Shown in pieces: positions 46,493-59,147 of a DNA stretch of 64,000 bases. Numbering within the stretch: position 1 is the first letter of the stretch; each line of letters begins with the position of its first letter. Position numbers and translations under genes: made by a program. Below the pieces are notes generated by a model, which was not told the DNA's origin, searched no databases, and saw nothing but the letters and a program-made list of their open reading frames with translations. This DNA is from Siphonodentalium dalli (taxonomy: Eukaryota; Mollusca; Scaphopoda; Gadilida; Siphonodentaliidae): contig CP136061.1 of NCBI GenBank assembly GCA_032622095.1, positions 65,413,127 through 65,477,126 of the forward strand. Reading direction: 5' to 3'.

Positions 46493-48212
46493 GAATTTGA
46501 ACTCCAGAAAATTGTTCAAAAATCAGTAATTTAGCTAGCCAGTTTTATCTGTCAGTTCAATCTTTAAAATGTACTGTAGTTCATCATTTTGATTGCAAAA
46601 ATGAATAATTTGTTGCCAAACATGAAATGTTATTAACCTGGGTAACTTTATCACAATCCTCTCCAACCTGGGTAACTTTATCACAATTTTGGGAACCTGG
46701 GTAACTTTATTACAGAAAACCGGTGAGAGTGCATGACCTATTCAGCTTAAATTGGTGGGTTATGGGAGGCCAAATTTACATTGCTCAATTCAATTATGCT
46801 TCAGCACAATCATTTCATTAATGAGAATAATCCCCCCCCTCTCGAAATTGAATGATTTATTCTTCACAATTAGTAACAATTAAAAATTAATGTGTAACCT
46901 ACACCCCCACCCCCCCCCCCCCCCCCCCTGAAATTGAATTGTTTAGTCTTCAAAATTAGTCAAATCGAGTGATTCGATATAGCTGGTCTGACTGATACAT
47001 ATCGTCAAATGATCCTGTGGATTTCACCATTCCATGGCACATGGGTGCCATGTAATTTTTTCAATTGTGCTGAAGCACAACTCAAATGTACTGAACTTTG
47101 ACCTCCCATAACAGGTAGGCCAGTTAAATTATCAATTTTTGCTATAACTTAATTTTTTAACACTTTACCTACTTTTGAAAAATCAATATAAAATTATGAA
47201 ATAAACACACCAATACTATTCTAATGGAACAAGTTCCAAACAGACAAACCAGATAAATACGGAATACCTATTGATTCCAACATCACATCAAGCCACATCC
47301 CCGATTTTCATAGAAATCCCCAGTCAAAATTAGTCATTTATATATTTAAAATTTATCAGTGTTGAATTTTTCTCAGCCTCAGTTGTCAGTCTACGTAGAA
47401 ATATATTCTTTTTTCACAGCAGTTAGAAATGTACAGTCCGGTCTTGGTGGTTTACAGTTAGAAGTGGACACCCACACACCAATGCAGAACCACTGGCCTT
47501 CCTTCGTATACAAGAGGGTCATTAATTACTATCATTTCACAAACAACCCGCCATGTTCCAAAGATTTTATTCAGTAAATGTATTTATAATAAAAGGTCAC
47601 CAACTACGTCCCCCGGATAGTAAGGATAGCTTTTTTTTTAACTCTCTCAAAATTCATCTGACTGTGACCAAATTCAAACTTGGCCTTTGTCTTCTGAAAT
47701 TGGAACTGCATTGATAACCAAACATCAGGTAAGGATAGCTTTTTTTTTAACTGTCAAAATTCATTGGACCATCACCAAATTCGAACTTGGCCTTTGTCTT
47801 CTGAAATTTGAGCCATAGGAAATTTACGAACACGAGAGCAAAATATGTGTTAAAAAGCTACAGTGGTTTTGAAATGTACATGGGGAACATGTCCGGTTAA
47901 CGAACGATATTTATACACATGTTTTAGTTCAGTTTCCTAAATAAAAAAGTAAATAAGACATCTGTTTACGCTGGATTAAGCAATACCAACGACCACACTC
48001 GGATCCTAATGTTATTTAAATTCCAATATTAATATAACAGATTTCAAACTAAAACGTGGAAATGGTAGTCCCAATCGATGATGCGTTATGAATATTAATT
48101 GTGCTGCGAGTATTTGTTTTATGTGAAGTGTTTTTCATTATAAATGTATCTATGTGTTGCTGTTATAACACCGTGGTAATATTGAGTTCAAATGTCTGCT
48201 ATTTACACTAAC
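46493..48212. repeat. Non-coding with small tandem and inverted repeats
   Basis: AACCTGGGTAACTTTAT occurs three times at 46635-46710. An imperfect inverted repeat pairs 46757-46815 with 47055-47112 (TTATGGGAGG.CAAA.TT and TATGCTTCAGCACAAT) and encloses two C runs, one of 18 bases (46911-46928). A direct repeat of about 80 bp (TAAGGATAGCTTTTTTTTTA, 'cttggcctttgtcttctgaaatt') lies at 47620-47700 and 47729-47810. The open frame at 47359-47577 has no match that I recognise. Confidence 0.65.
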
Positions 48213-48272
48213 CTGTAGGATCTCCTGCGAACGTTTTACTGAATCCATTTGAGAATCTAAAGCTTCCTCCAT
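48213..48272 (-). CDS. Candidate first coding exon (20 codons), minus strand
   Basis: On the minus strand an ATG at 48272-48270 opens 20 codons, MEEALDSQMDSVKRSQEILQ, followed at once by GTTAGT, a good donor. Charge and heptad-like spacing suggest the start of a coiled coil. The phase at the donor is 0. No second exon was found before the Academ-type element at 46489, so the gene, if real, must span it or lie in shorter exons that I cannot see. I do not recognise the protein. Confidence 0.4.
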
Positions 48273-50473
48273 ATTAATGCGACAATGTATGTGTAAATGA
48301 GAATCAACAGATCATTACAGATGTTTTCCAAGAGAATTACACGAAATTTCACACATTGCACGTGCTTCGCGGTGTAGGCCTATACACGCAACCTTCACCG
48401 AATAAGTTCACTTTGTGCCATTGTTGCCACATGGCAACATATAACAGCTCCATGATAGTCAGCGTTTTCTTTAATGTACTTTAGTGATGGCAAAATATTA
48501 TGTGAAATTTTAAAAGACCATTAATTGGTAATCCTTTACATCCGGGCTGATGTCACCAGGGCTCATGCAGGATGCTCGAGGTATGGGAAACTGATATCGT
48601 TATATTTATTTCAACAACAGAGGGGTTATAGATTAATTACCGTATTATTACCACATGTACACCTCCGTTTGGTTTATTTCATCAAGTTGTGAACTATTAG
48701 ATTAGCTTCGATATTAAATTTGCTATTTGATATTGAAGTTATATAATGGCTTCATTTACACAGTTTGATTCAACGTAAACATCGATCTTTGTTGGTTATC
48801 AGAAATGGCCTAACAATCACACCTGGTTTTTTGTTTAAATCTGGTTCTATTTTTGTTTATATCTAACGACAGTCACTTTTTCAAGATGCATATATACACA
48901 CATAGGTATCTTGAAAATAGTGAAACTCAGAAAGAAGCTATATTATCGTGTTACATGGCGTTTAACAACACCGTCGGTTCTCATCGAAAGCCATTTTAGT
49001 AATGAATATGTAAGCGAGATTGAGATGGCTTGTGGTGCTTAGTAACAGTAACCATGTAGCCTATTAGTGGGCGGTACGTACGGATAGGTCCATTGGCTAT
49101 GGCAATCAGCAATGCCGAAGCCATTTTCTGAAGCAAACTGGCCCCATGGCAATGGTTGCTGCAGAACACTGCCGAAGGCAAAAAATCTGAATTGAAAGGG
49201 CTGCTCTATACTCACTCATTCTACGCACTTGTGAATAGAGTTAATAACTCCCAAACAATCAAACAAGATACACCTTTCTTAATTATGAAGACAGTCGTTA
49301 AGATGATCTGTCATATACATAGAATCTGAGCAATTATGAAGAGACAACAAAAACAATGGAATTTAATACATTTGAGAGGTTGAAAATCTTATTTTATTTT
49401 TAGTCCCTTTCCATAACAAGAACTGCTAGAATAATAATTTCACACAAAACTCCAGTCAGCTAATAGCTTATTGTCTTGGCACTATGAGAGGAGGCTTCAT
49501 ATTTGTATCATAATCAGGGCCACCAAACTCAGTCACGCGATTACTATTTTTAGTGTACAAATGGCCGAAGCAATTATCACCTCAATGCAAGTACTGAGTT
49601 CTGTATAGTTTTATTGTTCAATTATCCGCTAGTAGACCCGCCGGAAAGAAGTGGGGGTAAAAAAATAAAATGGAAGGATAAGATAAATTTCCATTAGATG
49701 TTTCGAGTTCTTCGTGATGCCTTCCCAACTAGTTTAACTTGCCTATTGTCGACGTATATCAAATTGCGATTGCGCTCAAACAATTTCACTTTAATCGTCA
49801 ATACAGTCGCTAAACGGAGCTAAACTATTGATTTGAATTGTGCACGAGAAAAAAAATTTCTCCAGAATATTTTTAATTTGCACTTGTTAGCAAATTATTA
49901 ACAATTGTTTGTCTTAGACCTATTTATATAAAATAGGTAACGCCCATACTGCGGGTAACGCTCATGTCATAAACATGCATGGTACCATCTTGTGCGACGC
50001 TGTGTTTGGTTCATTTTTTGTAAAATACGTTTTCGTTTTGCATCTTCTATCAAATTCAAGAAACAATGATATTCACATTAAACTCTTGTCGATAAGGCCT
50101 TAAAAAAAAAAAAAATTGTTTCCGCTAACCCAACCGACCCTATTTAAAAGCGCCGAGTCTAAACTTTTTATTGCGATCGAAAAACTTACTTTAAAAAAAT
50201 AATGGTACATGTATATATATCTGTGAATGTTTCATGCATTTAAAGTCGCCGTCGCGAAAATTCTCAATATATGTTCATTTATTCATATTTGTATCAAGTT
50301 ATGCACACTTATTTAAGAAAACAATCCCCCGCTGTCTGAAAGATACGAGTGTTTACGACTGTGTGTGTGTCTGGATGATAGCCTGATGCCTCACTTCATT
50401 ATCTAATTTGACGGAACAGTTATTTGCGAGAAAGCGTGTGACGTATTCAAGGACCTTGGGTATTTCCCACAGA
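48273..50473. other. Non-coding; one copy of the 'TTTCCGCTAACCC' dispersed family
   Basis: Near 50098-50180 the phrase TTGTTTCCGCTAACCCAACC plus 'gaccctatttaaaagcgccga' is a copy of the family also at 55265 (reversed) and 63240. The minus-strand frame at 49181-48996 has no match that I know. Nothing else is recognised. Confidence 0.5.
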
Positions 50474-50666
50474 ATGGCTGACACTGACAGAAATATTTTT
50501 TGCGATCTGATTGTTCCTCGTCTGATTCGTCAGCAGAAGACACTTTAAATTTGACAACGGGAGCGTACATGCACGAGCCGGAATTACCACAAAATTACCA
50601 TGGTGTGAGACCACCAAACGATCCAGACCTTGGATGGCGAAGAGATGAAAATCACGTACGAAAATG
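50474..50666 (+). pseudogene. P2X7-like intracellular-domain protein, exon 1 (decayed)
   Basis: An ATG at 50474 gives MADTDRNIF, after which a frame change near the T run at 50496-50501 leads into DCSSSDSSAEDTLNL, AYMHEPELP and ENHVRKW. The exon ends in TG, directly followed by GTGAGT (50667-50672), a near-ideal donor. Joining to the acceptor at 52866 restores a TGG (Trp) codon and reads KWCSCGLC, the start of the cysteine motif in exon 2. The YM-EP...R...N..WC-CG-C layout is that of the zinc-binding, P2X7-like C-terminal domain seen in many copies in molluscs and cnidarians. The frame change suggests a pseudogene or a base error. Confidence 0.6.
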
Positions 50667-52866
50667 GTGAGTCACTGAGCGTCTCTTATTAAAAATATCG
50701 CGGTCACTGGCAAAACATGTGAAAATAAAATTGATGTAAATACTAACTAAAACCCCGTTTATACAAGCGGACATGTGTAATAATCATTACGCATACTCAA
50801 TACATCGAAATATGAAATATAATTCAAGGAAAAGTTGTGTGTCTGCCGAAATGTTAGTCTAAAAATATACTAGTATTATTTTTTTTACTAAAAATGTCAA
50901 TTTTTTTATGTATTGAAATTCTGGACTCGACCACTGCCAGTCCATGGCTGCTCACGGATTGACATTGGATTCAGCTATTACAGTATTAGTATCAGTACTA
51001 TCACAATCAGAGACAGTGTTTGCAGTAACTTTGCACTGGCTAAAATAATAAATAATAATTTGCCAAAAATTAGCTAACTCTTGATTTGTGACATTGTCCA
51101 AGAAAAAAAAGTGTCTTGAAAGTTGAATATTCAACATGTTAATTGTTATCTCGACACATCTTGAGATCCTGACATGCACATCTCAAGCTCTGAACATATT
51201 ACTAGTATCTCGCGATATTATCTTGAGATCTCTGCATATTTTCTCGAGATCTTGCCGTATGATCTCGAGAAAATATGTTAATATCTCAAGATTCTTTTCT
51301 CGAAATCTCGAGAGAGTCGAGATAATATCTTGGTGGGGATATTTTCTATAACAGTATATGGTACATTGTATATCATTTTGAAGACAGATTCATTGTGGTC
51401 CAAGTGAGATGATTAATCATATTCATGGGTTCACATGACTGTCGGGGTACTATACATGTACATGTAGTATGTCTTTTGAATGAAAATCTGTTACGGTACT
51501 GGTATAGAAGAGCAACAGGAGGTATCTCGGATTCTCGGTCCAAAACAGCATCAACCCAACCAATTTCCCAAGCTGTTGTGGACTGAGAAGACTTGGTCTA
51601 TACATGCCAATGTATGCTATTTCTGAATATATAGTCATGAAACGGAAAGAAATTAACTTTCCAAGAAAAAGTTGTTTGAGTCAGTATTTGGGGCAGGAGA
51701 AAGATACCCGGGTTTATTATCGCCCCCACTCCCCAACCGAGCAGCTACTTATGACAAAAATGAATTTATTATTTTATAAGTTGCTTATTTTGCTTCATAC
51801 ACTCATGAAAAGGCGAGAGATACTCAAGCCTCGGTATTCCCCCCCTCCCACCCCAAACCCTGACTCAATGAAATTTTTCTCGATTAATTTTAATTTCTCG
51901 CCATTTCATGACTATTATATAAAGCGATATACCGGTACATGTAAGTGATAAATAATAAGATATTTTGTCTCATATGCAGCTGCTGGTTTCTTTTTTTTGG
52001 GGGGGAGGGATATTCAGGCCTGTATAATTTCTCCCCAGCCCAAATCCTGACTCAATCAAAATTTTAATGGATCTATAGCATTATAGGGCAATATAAGCAA
52101 TAAAATAATTAGTTTATTTTTGTCATATACTCTTATGTAGATGCTGGGTGTGGGGGATATTCAGACCTGGGTATCTAATTCCCCCCTCTCCACCCATTCC
52201 CTGACTCAAACAACTTGTAACATGTTAATTTATCGCCATTTAATGACTATAACATAAAAATAAATAAGCAATAAATTAATACGTGTACATTTATATTTTG
52301 TCGTATGTTGAATTCTCGGTGGGTGTGAGCATTTGACAGACTGAAAATAGTAAAAAGGGGGGATGCACTGGGGGAAATATGTACACCAGGTAAACAAACT
52401 ACTATAGTATAAGCTGTGAATCGTTAAAACAGGATATTAACAAAACTGGATAATGAAATAGATACTTGGTGAACAATTCATCAGGTATAACTTCTGATAA
52501 CAAATTATCCAAGATGCATGTATCCATGAAAACAAGTGGATGGACAGACGCATGCCCACTGTCATTCATCAGAACATACAGCAATGACCTAAACAGCAGA
52601 ACTGTGGGTAACTTTTCAGGATTTAGTCCGAAATATGACTTGTTGCCATTCATGAGAGCTTTCCGATGAATTTCCACAAGCCATATTTCCAACTGAATCC
52701 TGAAACTATACCTATAATTCTGATGTGGTTAAGGGGTCGATTATTTAGGACATTACTGTATGTCGAGTTTGTTACACATTTGTCAAAGTTTGCATGAACA
52801 AAATTGAGGAATTGAATGTTAACTCTGAGTTGTTCCATAATAAATGTATTTCCCTTGTCATTTCAG
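50667..52866. repeat. Intron of the P2X7-like gene, with two repeat blocks
   Basis: The inferred intron (2,200 bp, GTGAGT...TTTCAG) holds a palindromic tandem block at 51150-51335 built of ATCTCGAGAT-like words ('atcttgagatctctgcatattttctcgagatcttg'). It also has a diverged tandem repeat at 51700-52215 whose landmark CCTGACTCAA recurs near 51869, 52046 and 52200. The frames at 52402-52692 resemble nothing that I know. Confidence 0.55.
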
Positions 52867-53139
52867 GTGTTCATGCGGCCTATGTACTGTGATGGAGACT
52901 ACAATGTACCTGTGAGTGCAGATGTTGCCATGAGATTGAAAAAGTTGAGACCAAGCTAAAGGAAGTGACAAAAGCGATTTTATTCGGTGGTGCTATGGCT
53001 ACCATGGTTTGCATAACTGCAGACCTCTTCCATCGTGTGTTGTGAATGGCATCAGTAATTTCAGTATGCTTTCCCAAATGATGGTGGAAATTACAGGGGC
53101 TTTCGTTTGCCCGAGCTGGAGAAATGCATGAATAAATGA
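52867..53139 (+). pseudogene. P2X7-like intracellular-domain protein, exon 2 (decayed)
   Basis: After a good acceptor (CCCTTGTCATTTCAG) the exon reads WCSCGLCTVMETTM, then a break, then ECRCCHEIEKVETKLK in another frame. Farther on come PSCVVNGI and, in a third frame, FPNDGGNYRGFRLPELEKC, ending at TGA 53139. In the family these blocks come in this order: C-C-G-C, ECxCCxE, PSCVV-IR, FP..GNYRGF. The roughly 60-residue middle part (CITxH...VCLN...AYRQF) is largely missing. Two frame breaks and an internal deletion mean this copy cannot make the full domain. The domain is known to bind zinc; nothing here shows a channel part. Confidence 0.65.
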
Positions 53140-54004
53140 ATGAAATCTTAATAGATTATTGTTACAATGTATCTCCCTAATCTTCATCTCCCATATATGA
53201 CTGAAAATAATTTCATTCATTTGATAACGTTTGACTCTGGAATGGCCAAATTGTTTGATATTTAACTTTGTTTTTATTTAAAAAAAAATTATTTTCAAGT
53301 GACAAATTTTCCCCCACTTTTCATAGTTTGATCCTGAAATTGCCAGAAAAATGTTTTTTTTTATAATTCCCTTTTTTTTTATTAAAATATATTTTTTTCC
53401 AAGCGACATATTTTTTTAATCACACAATTGATTATTTGATCCTGAAATGGCGAGAAAAATGACTTTTGAGATTTAAATTTGTTTTTATTTAATTTCATTC
53501 TTTCAAATGTCCAGGTCTGGATAGATAGATAGATAGATAGATACTTTATTGCGCAATCGCTATACGGATACAGGATATGGCAAAGAAAGAAAAAAAATAA
53601 AAATATATATATACCCACAACCCAGCACCTACATGACAAAAAATTGTCTCATGGTTTCATTGCTTATTTTGCTTTATAAAGTCATGAAACGAAGATTCCA
53701 GAACATGATTTAGCGTAATAACACTCCATTATTTACTTTTTCAACTCAACGAATGGAAGAAGCCATAGTATACTGTATAGATCTGTATTTCACTGTTTGA
53801 TCATATTAAAATCATTTTCACAAAGATGATACATGCAGATACGTAGACAGCATAGCCACCCAAGAAGCCCTTCTGATAGTTCAGCCATAAACGTAATTCG
53901 TACTCTTCTTGTGGGACTTGAAAGCAGAAACCTGCGAAAGCGGTCACATATCCCATGCATTTCATATCAACAATAGGTTGAAAGTTAATAAATTTTGAAG
54001 TTCC
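53140..54004. repeat. Low-complexity T-rich stretch and (GATA)n
   Basis: T-rich and A-rich runs are dense at 53270-53410, with two copies of 'gatcctgaaatggc..gaaaaatg'-type phrases. A (GATA)n microsatellite lies at 53519-53543, with six repeats. No gene is seen. Confidence 0.7.
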
Positions 54005-54090
54005 CGTGGACCTACATGTAGATCATGCCACGAATACCTACTCCAGCGGCACGGGAGTAGAGATTCATGGCATGATCTACTGTGGTCCTA
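54005..54090. mobile_element. Compact hairpin related to the 29301 foldback
   Basis: TAGATCATGCCACGAAT near 54019 pairs with ATTCATGGCATGATCTA near 54065-54081, with CTACTCC/GGGAGTAG continuing the stem to a short loop. The ends are the same as in the element at 29301-29507, but most of the interior is gone and no target duplication is evident. Confidence 0.7.
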
Positions 54091-56119
54091 TTCTGACAGT
54101 CACAGTGACACACGAACTTCGTCCAAATGTGTACGAATTTACTCCGGAGCTGTTGGCCACGCGAATAATTCATGTCGTATTATTCAATATTTTATTACAC
54201 ACATAAATCCATTCCGAATTCACGATTTCCAACGAAAAATGTTTGTGAACTAAAACAAAACCACGCAGAAACCGATTTTGATAACACAATGTCAACAGAA
54301 TGCCGCAAGGTGATTAATGACGTCACGGGTCAAAAATAAATTACACCCAATCTGCAGTTTGCGTTTACAGCTGTGCGCATGCCAGGGGGGTTTCCTGGAA
54401 TGCGAATCGATAGCGGCTAATCTTGGGACGATTAATTTCGTTCTCAGAACGACTCTGTTGGTCTAATAAGTGGGGAAATGGGTAAAATATGAACTTCGCG
54501 ACGGCGACTTTAACAGAGATAAAAGCACGGTGGTCGCTTCCGGTGGAAATACCCACATACTATAAATAGATACGTATCTCCCATTGAAAACAGCCTGTGC
54601 TTTGGAAAGTAAACAGAATTCACACCACAACAACAGCAACAACGGCTACCTCTGTAGTTTTGTTGTGGCTATCTATCTAGACGAATGTGTCCACGGTGGA
54701 AGCAAAAAAGAGACCAGATCGATAGATGATGAGGCCAACATAAATGAACATTGAAGAACTCTTCTTTTTAATCCACCCGGATAAGACTGACTTCAGTAAG
54801 GTTGTACATGTGAGGTGTATATGTGAGGTGCCGTACATAGGCCGAGTCGGCGCCGTTCGACATAAATGTTAAAATGAAAGTTAAGGAGTTGTGTCTAGAC
54901 TGGACATCGGTTGTGCAGACATAATAGAACTACCATACTATTGTTCTGGTCTGGGGGACTCGAGCTGCTGTGTTCAGTACGGTGGGGAGGTGGGGTTGTA
55001 AAACCGTCATTGCGTGATCGGTACAAGTCCATGACACCAATATGTACCAAATGTAGCGATGCTGGACTAATTCCAGTTGTAACCAGGCCATATCATCGAA
55101 AATATTAATTAAAGAGTGTTTCAAGACAATATTATATAATCTGTAACTTTGAATCTGAGTTTCTTGTTTCTATATCCCACCTTGAGACTAAGAAGTCGAT
55201 AATGTGGGCTCATATCAAGTATTATACACGTATTGTTAAAAATCTAGAAAAATATAAATATTTAATAAAAAAAAAAGTTTTGCCTGCCTACCGTCCCTAT
55301 TTTTTTCCAGCTCATTAGCGGAAACAAACGTCTTTTATTTAGGCCTAAATATAACTACACTGATTCAATTCAGGATGTGCCAGACCTGGTCACAGTGTTT
55401 CGAAATATAAATTCCTTTGGTTCAGAATTATATCAAAGCTCTGATATTCTTTCCAATAACCCGAATGCCCAGGGATTTTTCTGCCTATTTTGGGAATGGG
55501 TCCGAGTCCCTTCGAATTGGGAAAAATGTGTTTTTACAGACCAAAATTGGGAATTTTCCATGTTTTAGAAAAATTCAATTAATCACTGTTACACACAAGT
55601 AAATAGTACTAATACCATAATTTTCGGTGTATAACACGACTTAAACACAGGTAACTCAAAGATGGAGTAAAATCCCAGCCCATTGAGGTCCATTTCTCAG
55701 CCTCAGGTAAGTTGAAAATTCACAGATAACGGAAGGATTCAAGCCATCCACCAAACTTCGAAGGAAAAACGGTAATGAAACACCCAAGGATGGATTAAAG
55801 GTACATATGTATCTAGTTGTAATTCAATAAATAAAATAAAATAATTAATACCAAATCAATGTGTCCGTGTTATCATTCCCATATTGAGCTACCGGTACGG
55901 TACTACCACAATGAAGAGACAATGAGCTATAGAATTGTTAACTATCGCGGCCGTATCGTGTCGCAGAAACTTTGTGATAGTCTGCTCCGGCTTGTTTCCC
56001 CGCTTTGTTAGTTTTTTCACATAGTATTTTGAATTGTGCGACATGACAAGTATTTACTGTACACGTGTTTTATATAAATCAGCAATTTATGCAGGCTCCC
56101 GATGTCGCTGATTTACTAC
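54091..56119. repeat. Non-coding; reversed copy of the 'TTTCCGCTAACCC' family near 55265
   Basis: Near 55270-55350 'gcctgcctaccgtccctatttttttccagctcattagcggaaacaaacg' plus 'ttatttaggcctaaat' is the inverted form of the family at 63235. The frames at 54911-55108 and 55377-55602 have no match that I recognise. I call no gene. Confidence 0.5.
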
Positions 56120-56971
56120 TAGGGCTGCAACAATACGCCAACCTCACGATTCGATACGTATCACGATTTTTTGCAACGATACGATACGTATCGCGATACA
56201 TTCCAGACTGAAAGTTGGACCAGTTTACATCTTTTGATCGTGCTGTTGCATTATAATAAATAGCCATTATGTGTACTATTATTCATCCATGTACTGGAAT
56301 TATGACCACACTTGATGTTATACCATCTCGGCACCCTGTAGGCTGTACAGTTATTTTGCAATCAAAGATTCCTAAGGCTGAAGGGATCACTCTCACCAAA
56401 AAAAGTGCTGAAGGGTGCACATGTTTTGAGATATCCTTCTGAGTAACCATTAGTTTTTGCGTACGTCATGATTTCTGTAAGAGGATAATTCCTAATTTCC
56501 TTTATCATTATGTTCCAAATTCCAATGAAAATTAAAATTAACTGAAAACAAACTGCTTTAGGGCATCAGACTTTCAACTTGAACGCACGAAACCCAAAGT
56601 GCTTCCACACAGGCGATTTAAACTTCGCCAGTGCCCCGACAATTTTTTTGAGTTATCCCGCCAGGCCCGTCTCCGACTGGCTGAGAACTTTGATCATTCG
56701 ATACTTCCGACATGTTAATTTTATTGATTTTAAATGTCAAATATATTCAAAGGACCCTCGCGATAGCGGAAGAACAATTTTGATTGGTTAACAGAAAAGG
56801 AAAATACGGAATCATTGCGGTTACAGCCAATGAAAAGTGTCCTCTCAGAGAGCTTGGGCGACACAAATGCGGATCGAAAACGTACCGAAATAATTTACGA
56901 AACGAACCGCGTATCGCACCGCCGGTAAACATCGCGATTCACCGAAACCGCGGTGAATCGTTGCAGCCCTA
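56120..56971. mobile_element. hAT-like non-autonomous element (852 bp)
   Basis: TAGGGCTGCAACAATACG at the left and, reversed, TAGGGCTGCAACGATTCACC at the right; the first 12 bases are identical. Such TAGGGCTGCAAC ends are common in animal hAT elements. The subterminal parts are rich in CGATACG and CGATTC words on both sides. The 8 bp next to the ends do not match well (TTTACTAC and ATGCATAC), so the duplication has decayed. No transposase is present; small frames at 56579-56972 are not recognised. Confidence 0.7.
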
Positions 56972-57075
56972 ATGCATACTATATAGTTTACATCTTTTAG
57001 TTCTGTTGAGCGATAGGTTTGACTTTATATGTTCCTTGGCTGCATTTTAGACTATATTCTTGGGGAAATTAAATG

Positions 57076-59147
57076 AGTTTAATTAGAGCTGGGACGGTTA
57101 TGCGGTTAACCGGTTAACCACCAACTATGGCCGTGACCGGTCACGGATTTGCCGTGGTCGGTTAACCGTAACATCACTATTATAGTGTATGATCACTGTT
57201 ATGGTCAGCTATAACTGGCTATAAGAGGGGTAATCTGTCTCCGTCAATTAAAATGAATCCGAGATTGACGCGGTGGGTCGGCTCTTTGAAGGCTAAATTT
57301 AGGTGTGAACTCATTACACAACTATTGTGTTTTCAAATTGATCCCAAGAAAATATAAATTGAGCCCAATAATTTCCACGAGCAGTCCTGCTTTCTATGAT
57401 ATACTTTTAAAAGTTGCCACGTTCTCTGGTGTTAATTCGTTTACAATCTTTGTGGCTCAATTGCCGTTAATTAATCTTGGATTATTTCATTTTAACATGA
57501 GGCAATATATATATCAGAGCAGCTAATATTTATATTAAATCATTTTTGAACCATTACATTTAAAATAGTATCAGATAATGAGTTTTTCCATTCGAATATT
57601 AATCCACCTCGAATTTATAGTTATTGTTCTTGTTGCAGAACGTACATAATACGTTTCGTCGATTACCGCGAAATTCATAATTTTTTTCTTCTTCGAGGAA
57701 GATTCTGACGACGACCTGGAGTTCGATGGTTTCGACGACGATGGACTTGTCGTCTTCTGAACTTTGTTGTTTGAACTTTGTGCTATTTATGTGCGCTATT
57801 AACCGTTCCATACGCATGTTTACAACGTATAAATTGTATTTTTTGTTTTACCTGTCGACATCTGTATCTTGTTATTATTATATGATTTTATCTTAATAAA
57901 ACGCATCATTCTCTTTATATAACGCAACTACTCTTGGTATCAGTATAAAATACGATGGTAAACCAGCATCTCAAGGCTAACTGAGATTTTGCACGGGGGG
58001 ATCCCCGTGAGTAAGCCCATGCAGTACCCACTTTTTGGACAAAAACGTGCACGTGCCCCCTGGGCTTACTGACGGGGTGTATACAGTAATTAATTAGATA
58101 TGTGATTACTCTAGTGATCCGAATAATAGTAGGGGTCGGAATAATAGTAGGGGGTGGAAAATTTGCCAAATTTTAATAATAGTAGGGGTCGGAATAATAG
58201 TAGGGGGTGGAAATGTCAATGAAAAAGGAGATCATTGAAGAACACTGATTTAATTATCAAACAAAAACTTATAATAAACACTCCTCGACCCAGCACGGAC
58301 AACGTCTGGTTCTTGCAGAACCTTTTCAATGTCATTGATTTGAACGGAGAACACTGCGTCAACACTTTTATACAAATTTTCAGTTCCAGCACAAGGCTCG
58401 AAAAATCTAACACTCAGGGGATCCTGAGCGGTAACACATGCTATTAATTTTCTTTGGTCGGAATCGGTCCACCAACTACTCAATTGTGTTCTAATTAAAG
58501 AAACTTTCAAACGTGAGCCCCAGACGTTGATTAACTTCTTAGTTAATAACGCATCAATTGTAAAAAAACACAGACATAACGCGTTGTCACCTTTGTTCGC
58601 CTCACTGAACGATAAACAATACCCGCAGAGGGGGGTCTGTCTATTGCAATAGGGTCGCACGAATTGCAAAATAGCGACACGTGCGAGGATGGAGTTACTT
58701 CCTATGGATCAAATCATTGATTATATTGCGATGCCAGACGGTTGCGCGAATTCTTTGAACGTATTCCGTTTCATGCATGCCATTTGATTAAAAACTACAA
58801 ATAATGCGATCATTCATGGAGTATGGGTGATCAAAATTAAATAATCGTAGGGGCTTGAATAAGAATCGTAGGGGGTGGATTTTTTCTCCAAAATTAACAA
58901 TCGTACGGGTACGGTTATTCGGATCACTAGAGTATGTGTGTCATGGGTGACAACTTCTTTGTATAATGGGCAGGAGCCGTTCTCAAACTTACCATGTCAG
59001 TGAGCATCACAATCATCGCCGTTCTGCATACTGGGCTTACCCACCCATAATAGTACCTATAATATGTGGTTAACCGGTTAATCGCGGTTTTTTGCCATTC
59101 ATAACCGGTCACGAAAAACCCATAACCGTCCCAGCTCTAAGTTTAAT
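57076..59147. mobile_element. hAT-like element (2,056 bp) with 8-bp duplication AGTTTAAT
   Basis: The element spans 57084-59139. TAGAGCTGGGACGGTTATG is a perfect 19-bp inverted end, and AGTTTAAT lies exactly outside both ends (57076-57083, 59140-59147). Subterminal GGTTAACCGGTTAACC words are present on both sides. An acidic open frame near 57693-57742 (EEDSDDDLEFDGFDDD) looks like the N-terminus of a transposase-like protein but stops at once. A second inverted-repeat element is nested at 58107-58934. Confidence 0.85.
58107..58934. mobile_element. Element nested in the 2-kb hAT (828 bp)
   Basis: TACTCTAGTGATCCGAATAA (58107-58126) is perfectly inverted at 58915-58934. The flanks TGTGAT and TGTGTG agree in 4 of 6 bases, so any duplication is imperfect. 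Just inside the left end GAATAATAGTAGGGGTCGG is repeated four times, and a variant (AATCGTAGGGG) appears in direct orientation before the right end. A minus-strand frame of 139 codons (58669-58250) fills the middle; it has several cysteines (PYCNRQTPLCGYCLSF) but no family that I recognise. Confidence 0.7.

Noticed and set aside
56120-56971. A decayed 8-bp duplication at the TAGGGCTGCAAC element
   Set aside because: Only 4 of 8 bases agree, which is near chance; the element is called on its ends alone.
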